NCBI GenBank assembly: GCA_934630905.1 | Contig: CAKTXN010000067.1 | Location: forward strand, 1-9,228 | DNA from: an uncultured Eggerthellaceae bacterium | GTDB lineage: Bacteria > Actinomycetota > Coriobacteriia > Coriobacteriales > Eggerthellaceae | Direction of reading: 5' to 3' | Length of the DNA stretch: 9,228 nucleotides | Shown: piece by piece, positions 4,665-9,228 of the stretch | Layout of the letters: each line of letters begins with the position of its first letter | How positions within the stretch are numbered: the first letter of the stretch is position 1 | Translations under genes and position numbers: made by a program | The notes under the pieces: generated by a model | Seen by the model: only the letters and a program-made list of their open reading frames with translations | What the model was told of the DNA's origin: nothing | Database searches by the model: none

Positions 4665-4696
4665 AAAAAGGAGCCCGCGCGCCGCGCAGACTCCTT
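4665..4696 (-). terminator. Rho-independent terminator of the membrane protein operon
   Basis: On the minus strand AAGGAG pairs with CTCCTT and an inner GCGC with GCGC across a three-base mismatch, followed by TTTTT. It lies 35 bases after the stop of the membrane protein gene. Confidence 0.8.
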
Positions 4697-4730
4697 CCCA
4701 AAATCGTTATACGAAAATCACGCTGTAAAG

Positions 4731-5432
4731 CTATTGCGCAATCACGACATCCCTTTTCGTAAACTTGGCAGCTATCAGCAGCAATGCAACATTCACTAGG
4801 CAGTCCACCACCAACAAACCGCCTACGGTCGCCAAGTTCGGACTGGCAGTGTTAATCGCGGAAAACGTAAGAACGGTGAGCACCATGACCACAGCGCCAC
4901 ATGCCGCCGCCGAGCCTACCAAATTCCAACTCGCATGTCCTTCGGCACGCGAAAGACATGCGCAGATAACTTGCGAGGCAGCACCCAAAAGCGTGCCAAG
5001 AAACGCCGTGAAGCACACCGCAGCCAGCACGAGCACGGGCGCACCAGGAAGCTTACTGCTCATGGAGCCTACCTGCACGCCCGACAAAATACCACTTGAA
5101 ACCACCAAAAGACACACCAGCGACACTAAAGCTGCAGCCCAGCCCCACAAAAACGCCGCGGCCGGCATGCCCGCGCCCTTAACGCCCTTCGCGAATAACG
5201 CCGCTTGCAGCACTGCGCCCGCCGCGAATAGGAACGCCACAAACGCCGATCCGGTCAAAATGGAGCAAATCACATCGAGCATGGGTACGTTCGATGCCGA
5301 AATATAGTCATAGGCCAACCAGTCCGCCGCGTCCATAATGCCAAGACCGATACGGGCGAGCAGCGCCACCACCAGCGAAATGGCGAACAAAATGGCATAA
5401 GGACGCACCATAACACGCATTGATTCTTTCAT
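4731..5432 (-). CDS. six-helix integral membrane protein (233 aa)
   Basis: The ATG at 5432 has AAAAGGGG ten bases upstream; a GTG three codons earlier overlaps that site and is unlikely. The product begins MKESMRVMVRPYAILFAISL. Hydrophobic segments at about residues 10-32, 55-80, 88-115, 128-155, 168-192 and 200-222 predict six membrane helices, with a short basic C-terminus (KFTKRDVVIAQ). No transport or catalytic motif is visible and no named family was recognised. It begins 18 bases after the stop of the flavoprotein gene and ends before a strong terminator, so the two form an operon. In that setting it could anchor the flavoprotein, supply electrons or move its substrate, but none of these roles can be read from the sequence. 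Unlike its partner it appears intact. Confidence 0.8.
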   Translation of the reverse strand: MKESMRVMVRPYAILFAISLVVALLARIGLGIMDAADWLAYDYISASNVPMLDVICSILTGSAFVAFLFAAGAVLQAALFAKGVKGAGMPAAAFLWGWAAALVSLVCLLVVSSGILSGVQVGSMSSKLPGAPVLVLAAVCFTAFLGTLLGAASQVICACLSRAEGHASWNLVGSAAACGAVVMVLTVLTFSAINTASPNLATVGGLLVVDCLVNVALLLIAAKFTKRDVVIAQ

Positions 5433-5450
5433 TTTCGTCACGCCCCTTTT

Positions 5451-6365
5451 CTATTCTACGCCTTGCAATTCGTGCTCTACCGCCGAAGTGCCGCATAGGT
5501 AGCCGCCGCAGAACGCCAGTCCAACGTCGCCCATAAGAGATCCCAAAATGGGGTCGCCAATATAGCTGTTCTCGCCGCACGCACCGCCAGCGGTGTGCCA
5601 ACCGGCATACAAACCAGGAATGACCAGGCCGTTCGTGCCAATTACCTGCATCTGGTCGTTGATAAGCAGACCGGCCTTCGTTCCATACAGGTTACCGCCA
5701 ATACGGCACCCATAAAAAGGCGGTGTGGTAATGGAGTGCAACCATTCGGGCGGCATGGGATACATAAAATCATCCTCGCCGCGTTCGCAGCACTCGTTCC
5801 ATTTTGCCACAGCCTTGGTCAGCACACCCGGCGCAAACCCCAGGTCAGCCTCAAGTTCTTCAAGAGCGTCGCGGCGCTTGAGCACATCGGCATCAATGGC
5901 ATCGTACAGGAAACGCGCCCACTGCCCGCCTTCGGCTTCCCAGTCCACGCCGCCATCGAAACTCGCCGAGCTGTTGAACCCCGAAACATCGGCGCCAACA
6001 CCCAAGCCCATGCGGAAGCACTCGCCCGTTTCGCCGCCCACCAGGTAGCTTGATGCGCAGCCCATTGCCGCAGTGGGAATGTATTTCTCCAGGAGCGCCT
6101 TATTGTTGCAGAAGCCGCCAGCCGTCAGAACAACGGCCGCCTTAGCGTGGATGTACACCTCGTTGTCGAAATCCTCACGCGCCACCAGGCCCACAATGTG
6201 TCCAGAATCATCGCGCACCAGTGCCACCGCTGGGCACTGGAACTTATAGCGCACGCCGTTTCGCTGCCCGAACGCGAACATGGCGTCAGTGGCATCCTTC
6301 ATCTTCAGAACGTGATGATCAAGCGTGGAGTTTTTCGGCGCAACGTATACGGGCACCTCGCCCAA
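5451..6365 (-). pseudogene. FAD-binding fumarate-reductase-like flavoprotein, N-terminally truncated
   Basis: The open frame gives 304 residues of a FAD_binding_2 flavoprotein; related proteins are usually about 480-600. Visible family features are VVLTAGGF (residues 78-85), the LGF..GVLTKAV..WN segment (175-190), TPPFYG (214-219) and the C-terminal FAD-binding run NGLVIPGLYAGWHTAGG followed by a Gly-rich GDVGLAFCGGY end. The N-terminal GxGxxG dinucleotide fold, the export signal and about 200 residues are absent. An in-frame stop near 6437 closes the upstream frame. The only start is a TTG at 6365 with no ribosome site. From what I know of close relatives, a central block that usually carries a conserved cofactor or substrate contact also seems missing between FLYDAI and LKRRDALEE. 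Such enzymes pass electrons to an organic acceptor at the cell surface. This copy should be inactive. Confidence 0.85.
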
Positions 6366-6382
6366 ACGCCAACGACTGCCGC

Positions 6383-6547
6383 GCCGCCATTTCAGCAGGT
6401 CTTGTATGGCTTTTGATTCGTTGGCTCGAAAGCGATTTTAAGGGAGAGAATGCGCCCGAAGCCATTGCGAAACGTGCGGCCGACACCATGTATGTTTTAT
6501 CGGGAGCGCAAGAAGGAGGCTCTTGGAAAGACTCTGACGCAAACTAA
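6383..6547 (+). pseudogene. C-terminal remnant of a TetR-family regulator
   Basis: A plus-strand frame ending in TAA at 6547 encodes 54 residues, starting near AAISAGLVWLLIRWLESDF and followed by an acidic helical tail. A Gly-Leu-x-x-Leu-(I/L)-x-x-Trp-Leu-Glu helix close to the C-terminus is characteristic of TetR-type ligand-binding domains. The DNA-binding N-terminus and about 130 residues are missing: upstream sequence belongs to the antisense of the flavoprotein. No start or ribosome site exists. The stop is followed by two hairpins (6553-6571 and 6582-6609), as expected for the 3' end of a real gene. The remnant was probably the divergent regulator of the flavoprotein operon. Confidence 0.6.
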
Positions 6548-6552
6548 CCGCA

Positions 6553-6571
6553 AGCCGACAATAATTCGGCT
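6553..6571 (+). repeat. inverted repeat after the TetR-like stop
   Basis: AGCCGA and TCGGCT form a perfect 6-bp stem with a 7-base loop, six bases after the stop codon. There is no T run, so it may only assist the stronger hairpin that follows. Confidence 0.4.
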
Positions 6572-6581
6572 GCTCACGCAA

Positions 6582-6609
6582 GGGAAGCCACCGTTGCCGA
6601 TGGCTTCCC
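6582..6609 (+). terminator. Rho-independent terminator for the TetR-like gene
   Basis: GGGAAGCCA and TGGCTTCCC form a perfect 9-bp stem with a 10-base loop, followed on the plus strand by GTTTATT. It ends the TetR-like transcript and could also work weakly against the ORF at 6634-6843. Confidence 0.6.
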
Positions 6610-6633
6610 GTTTATTCTGGATTCATACTCTTA

Positions 6634-6843
6634 CTACACGCGCGCCCCGCAAGCGCTACGACCCCGCACGCCGCACGGGACTCCGGAACCCGGACACGTC
6701 GATTGCCCCAGCGCTATCCGAACGGTGCAGGACCAATCGATGTGCTGCTGATGCCAGTCGCCCATAAGGCGATACACCAGCGGCCAGTTCAAGCCATACG
6801 TTTCTTCGTACGCATAATCGGGCAACATCGGCGTTTTTTTCAT
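6634..6843 (-). CDS. hypothetical ORF (70 aa)
   Basis: An ATG at 6843 opens 70 residues beginning MKKTPMLPDYAYEETYGLNW. The first ~42 residues (through HIDWSCTVR) have natural composition and codon choice; the remainder is Cys/Gly/Arg-rich and less convincing, so a frameshift near 6717 may have changed the end. No ribosome site precedes the ATG, and the frame is open further upstream with a hydrophobic stretch but no good start. It could be a fragment of a gene damaged by the same event that truncated the flavoprotein and regulator. No family was recognised. Confidence 0.3.
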   Translation of the reverse strand: MKKTPMLPDYAYEETYGLNWPLVYRLMGDWHQQHIDWSCTVRIALGQSTCPGSGVPCGVRGRSACGARV

Positions 6844-6958
6844 GACGTTGCGTAGCGCGAAGAACCTGACGAAGTATAAAGCGAAGCACAAGACACAAAA
6901 GCATTGCCGCCGCTTCGTCAACCACGAAGGCTCAGGTAAGGTTAAGCGCAAGCAATTT

Positions 6959-6980
6959 GAGTCCGGCAATCATTGGACTC
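6959..6980 (-). terminator. weak terminator-like hairpin after hipA
   Basis: GAGTCC and GGACTC form a perfect 6-bp stem with a 10-base loop, 21 bases after the hipA stop. On the minus strand only AAATT follows rather than a T run, so termination would be weak. Confidence 0.35.
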
Positions 6981-7001
6981 CGAATCGCAAATCTCGTTCA
7001 A

Positions 7002-8165
7002 TCAGGCTAAACCAAGCGATTTCAGCAATTCGTTGCAGCGCGCTTGAACCTCCTGAGCAACCACCTTCGCCTTGCGTAACGGCAGTCCAACCTCACTGGA
7101 AAGCGCAAGGATGTCATCCATGGTCGGCTTGCCTTTTCCGTTCACCGTTGTCGCATGCTCTCCGCCAAACGATGTACTGTACGTCAAATCGTATGCGGGC
7201 GAAAAACCCCATTCACCTTCTTCGCAAAGCCATGCGAAGTTGTTCGAATGATCATCCTGATTGTGGGCGAAAACGTTGAAGCACATCAAGCGAAACACCT
7301 GCCACGCCTGGCTCAAATCGCGGGTGAGCATCTGCGTTGCCTGGAAGAGATGCTTGTAATCAAGCGCGGGGAACCGACGAGACACCTCCAAAAGCCCCGA
7401 TGCAGTAATCATATGCACGCCTTCTCCTGCGGAGTTGCGATCGAAGCGCTCGGTTGCGAAGAAGCCCCCGCAGATTTTTGACGGCAGCAACTCCGTTCGC
7501 GACATAGCAATGCCGCATTCCTTTGCGGCGTGTGAATATTCATACTCCATGACGCCAATCTCATTGGAGTCCGTGCTCGAAGGAAATTTAACGAGCCATT
7601 CGGATTCTTCTCTTTTCACGTAAGCCTTCGGACGTGCGCCGGCGGATGATCCACCAGCGGCAAACGCTTCGTCCAAGTCATTCACGGGCTTGTCGGCAAG
7701 AATCTCCTGACAGAGCTTCGAAAACGTGTCAAAATCATCAATCGACGCCGAAACGCCCGTAATAATTTCCGGCTCGTAGCACAACGCGCCGCGACCGCCA
7801 GACCCAACAAGGGAAAGCATTGTCATGGGCGTTACCTCAGCGGGGTCAATGCCGTTATTCTTCAGGAGCCGATTCAACAACAAAGCGCCCCATCCATCGG
7901 GAAGGCTATCCCGGAAAACACCGAACACTCCATCAAACGGATGCAGGTTGGGAACGAAAACCCCTGAACGCAACGGAAGACTCAATGGGCTAATTGAGAA
8001 TCCATCGGAGAGCCATTGGGAATCGTACTCGAATGCAGCAAGACCATCGGGTGTTTGCGCAAGCGTTCCAACCCGCCTGCCACGTAACGTCACACCAAGT
8101 TGTTTGACCGGGCCGTTTTCGGCAAGCGAAGAGAGCTGATTCGATTGTCTGTTATTGCTGTTCAT
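7002..8165 (-). CDS. hipA: HipA-family serine/threonine kinase toxin
   Basis: The start is the ATG at 8165, with AGGAGG six bases upstream and a 14-base overlap with hipB; a longer in-frame extension antisense to hipB's frame is not real. The 387-residue product has the N-terminal coupling domain (about residues 20-133, with FRDSLPDGWG at 84-93 and LVGSGGRGALCYEP at 119-132) and the HipA_C kinase domain. The latter shows a Gly-rich loop GGSSAGARPKAYV (171-183), a WLVKF strand with K193 as the likely ATP-binding lysine, the catalytic motif NQDDHSNNFA (302-311, with D304 matching the catalytic Asp of E. coli HipA and N309 a metal ligand) and YDLTYS with metal-binding D326. Known HipA phosphorylates glutamyl-tRNA synthetase; homologues can have other targets, so the substrate here is unproven. 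All key residues are present, so it is probably active. Confidence 0.93.
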   Translation of the reverse strand: MNSNNRQSNQLSSLAENGPVKQLGVTLRGRRVGTLAQTPDGLAAFEYDSQWLSDGFSISPLSLPLRSGVFVPNLHPFDGVFGVFRDSLPDGWGALLLNRLLKNNGIDPAEVTPMTMLSLVGSGGRGALCYEPEIITGVSASIDDFDTFSKLCQEILADKPVNDLDEAFAAGGSSAGARPKAYVKREESEWLVKFPSSTDSNEIGVMEYEYSHAAKECGIAMSRTELLPSKICGGFFATERFDRNSAGEGVHMITASGLLEVSRRFPALDYKHLFQATQMLTRDLSQAWQVFRLMCFNVFAHNQDDHSNNFAWLCEEGEWGFSPAYDLTYSTSFGGEHATTVNGKGKPTMDDILALSSEVGLPLRKAKVVAQEVQARCNELLKSLGLA

Positions 8166-8442
8166 CGATAACCTCCTGAATGGAGCGATATGCGCGCTTT
8201 GCGAAAAGCGCATCCAGATCGGACTCGCAATCAAGGGCACGGCAAACAGATACCAGCGCATTAAACGATATTTGCCCCGTTTGCTCGAAGCGACGAAGCG
8301 TGCCCAATGCAACGCCCGAGCGCTCGGAAAACTGCTGCTGAGTAATGCCCAAAGCACGACGACGCGCACGTGCACGAAGCGCTACGTCCTTCGCCGCGGC
8401 ATCCGGTGATTTCAATGGAGCGAGTTTTGAAATATTACTCAT
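8152..8442 (-). CDS. hipB: HipB-like XRE-family antitoxin and repressor
   Basis: A 96-residue protein beginning MSNISKLAPL. Residues about 20-75 form a Cro/C1-type helix-turn-helix (GITQQQFSERSGVALGTLRR covers the two DNA-contact helices, with FEQTGQIS after them). The C-terminal tail ends IQEVIDEQQ. HipB proteins bind the operon's operators and neutralise HipA, and co-repress with it. The gene overlaps hipA by 14 bases, so the two are translated together with antitoxin first. The ATG at 8442 lies inside one of the repeated ATTACTCATAT sites, so binding there would block both transcription and initiation. No strong ribosome site is seen, only GAAAG about 12 bases upstream. Confidence 0.9.
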   Translation of the reverse strand: MSNISKLAPLKSPDAAAKDVALRARARRRALGITQQQFSERSGVALGTLRRFEQTGQISFNALVSVCRALDCESDLDALFAKRAYRSIQEVIDEQQ

Positions 8443-8503
8443 ATATGATTAATTTCTTTCATTTTTAGCTTAAATTACTCATATTTTAGCACATTTCATA
8501 TGA
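8434..8503 (-). promoter_or_regulatory. hipBA control region with repeated operator-like sites
   Basis: ATTACTCATAT occurs at 8434-8444 and again at 8474-8484, exactly 40 bases apart, so both face the same side of the helix. Related palindromes TCATATATGA (8439-8448) and TCATATGA (8496-8503) overlap or flank them. A possible -10 box (TAAAAT, minus strand) covers 8483-8488 but no good -35 lies at normal distance. I read this as HipB operators over the promoter and start codon. Confidence 0.5.
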
Positions 8504-8653
8504 TTTAGGGTGCAATTCTTACGCACCGTTTCACACCAGGTCCTTACACCTGATTGCTCTCGTCCTGGGTTCTTTTGCAGCGTGTCTCTACGGCACTTAC
8601 TTGTTCTTACCTTCTCTGACGCAAAATAATGCTCCTATTTTTGTTCACGCTAG
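8504..8653. other. intergenic spacer between hipBA and the surface protein gene
   Basis: About 150 bases with no ORF carrying a ribosome site on either strand. A short stem (CAGGT/ACCTG near 8537-8552) is the only structure. The full gene-free interval is 8443-8767; the parts on either side hold the hipBA operators and the promoter of the surface protein gene. Confidence 0.4.
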
Positions 8654-8681
8654 TTTACTCGCATTGAGTTTGTAGTAGAAT
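8654..8681 (+). promoter_or_regulatory. candidate promoter (TTTACT, 16 bp, TAGAAT)
   Basis: TTTACT at 8654-8659 (4 of 6 to the -35 consensus) and TAGAAT at 8676-8681 (5 of 6 to the -10) are 16 bases apart. Initiation near 8688 would leave a leader of about 80 bases before the ATG at 8768. Confidence 0.4.
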
Positions 8682-8683
8682 TC

Positions 8684-8710
8684 CTCCCGCAAAAACTAAA
8701 AACTCGGGAG
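8684..8710 (+). repeat. hairpin in the leader of the surface protein gene
   Basis: CTCCCG and CGGGAG form a perfect 6-bp stem enclosing a 15-base A-rich loop, right at the predicted transcript start. No T run follows, so it is more likely a stabilising or protein-binding structure than a terminator. Confidence 0.4.
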
Positions 8711-8767
8711 AGTGGTTGAAAATTCGGACAACTTCGTTCGAATACCAACGAGCATAGGAGCGGCTCA

Positions 8768-9228
8768 ATGAAAAAACCAAGCAAAGCGATGGTTCTTCTT
8801 GCAACGCTGGCAATTTGCGCGGGATTAGCACCCGCAGCAGGCTTCGCGGCAGAACCTACCACCATCGAAGTAGGCAGCAGCGCCGAATTCGATAATGCGG
8901 TAATCACCGTTAACGCTGCTACGAGCGGCGAATACATCATCAAACTGACCGACAACCTAGAAGGAGCCGGCGCTACCTTCGCCAACGCATGCCCGACTAC
9001 CATTCTTGGTAACGGCCACACCATGACGCTCGGCCAGTACAGCTCGATTTCCGTGCAATCGGGAGCGCAATTGAACTTGGGCGCGACCGATGGCAGCGAC
9101 ACGCTGAAAATCAGCGGCGGAAGCAAGCAGAACAACGATGTACCTGGCCTGCTGTACATTCAGGGCGCATGCAACATGTACTCTGGCGTCACCGTTGCTG
9201 ACCGCAAGGGCGAAAACTACTTCGGCGG
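8768..9228 (+). CDS. exported, probably beta-helical surface protein, N-terminal part
   Basis: The ATG at 8768 follows AGGAG with a 7-base gap. The frame stays open to the window edge (153 residues seen). It begins MKKPSKAMVLLATLAICAGL, a classic Sec signal peptide with basic start, hydrophobic core and a probable cut after GFAA (near residue 28). The mature part is Thr/Ser/Asn/Gly-rich with short strand-turn repeats such as TILGNGHTMTLGQ, SISVQSGAQLNLG and TLKISGG, the pattern of right-handed beta-helix (pectate-lyase-like) adhesins. No catalytic motif, sorting signal or anchor is visible because the C-terminus lies outside the window. A cell-surface or secreted adhesin is the likely role; a polysaccharide lyase cannot be excluded. 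Confidence 0.8.
   Translation, partial: MKKPSKAMVLLATLAICAGLAPAAGFAAEPTTIEVGSSAEFDNAVITVNAATSGEYIIKLTDNLEGAGATFANACPTTILGNGHTMTLGQYSSISVQSGAQLNLGATDGSDTLKISGGSKQNNDVPGLLYIQGACNMYSGVTVADRKGENYFG

Noticed and set aside
4765..5307. 180-residue plus-strand ORF
   Set aside because: It is antisense to the six-helix membrane protein, lacks a ribosome site, and its Ala/Thr/Pro-rich composition mirrors the hydrophobic codons of the opposite strand.
5595..6053. Plus-strand ORF of 152 residues
   Set aside because: It is antisense to recognisable flavoprotein motifs and has no ribosome site.
8166..8375. N-terminal extension of HipA to 8375
   Set aside because: The extra residues are the other frame of hipB; the ATG at 8165 with AGGAGG gives the normal family N-terminus.
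8650..9159. 169-residue minus-strand ORF
   Set aside because: It is antisense to the signal-peptide-bearing surface protein, which has a proper start and ribosome site; the antisense frame also crosses its promoter.
1..9228. tRNA, rRNA or attachment site
   Set aside because: No cloverleaf with a GGTTCGAATCC-type arm and no rRNA motif was seen on either strand; no long direct repeat that could be an att site was found apart from the dispersed repeats listed.

Overview
The window looks like a chromosomal accessory region of a Gram-positive gut-type actinobacterium. Eggerthellaceae (Coriobacteriia) is my best guess. The reasons are roughly balanced base composition, strong AGGAGG-type ribosome sites, and a FAD-binding 'fumarate-reductase-like' flavoprotein of the kind these genomes carry in many copies, next to a TetR-type remnant. 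The assignment is an inference, because no marker gene is present.

Region 1 (1-4260) is a cassette-like island of small genes, all on the minus strand. It holds an N-terminal fragment of a hypothetical protein (1-62), a 26-residue hydrophobic peptide (164-244), a 64-residue acidic protein (590-784), a truncated coding remnant (797-1002), an ADP-ribosylglycohydrolase (1002-1805) coupled to a 42-residue basic protein (1810-1938), a 33-residue ORF (2450-2551), a 34-residue ORF (2696-2800), a 115-residue hypothetical (2825-3172) and a 58-residue DUF4926-like protein (3420-3596). Five copies of a hairpin resembling a degenerate type I-E CRISPR repeat lie at gene junctions, all in the same orientation. 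Three of them sit in the 5' leader of the following gene. The island also carries two full 232-bp MITE-like elements with block-structured inverted termini (2170-2401, 3858-4089), and a second repeated segment (437-581 and 3733-3878).

Region 2 (4263-6850) holds a possibly leaderless hypothetical gene, a terminator, and an operon of a six-helix membrane protein and a FAD-binding flavoprotein. The flavoprotein has lost its N-terminal half and probably a central block. It abuts, head to head, the C-terminal end of a TetR-like regulator. This is what a deletion across a divergent promoter would leave.

Region 3 (6950-8510) is an intact hipBA toxin-antitoxin operon on the minus strand, with repeated AT-rich operator candidates over the hipB start.

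Region 4 (8650-9228) is the start of a plus-strand gene for an exported, probably beta-helical surface protein. It continues beyond the window.

The most interesting signal is the dispersed, same-orientation CRISPR-repeat-like hairpins in the small-gene island, one of them next to a small hydrophobic peptide with a long leader. Whether this is a decayed array, a set of cassette boundary elements or crRNA-like regulators cannot be settled from this sequence alone.
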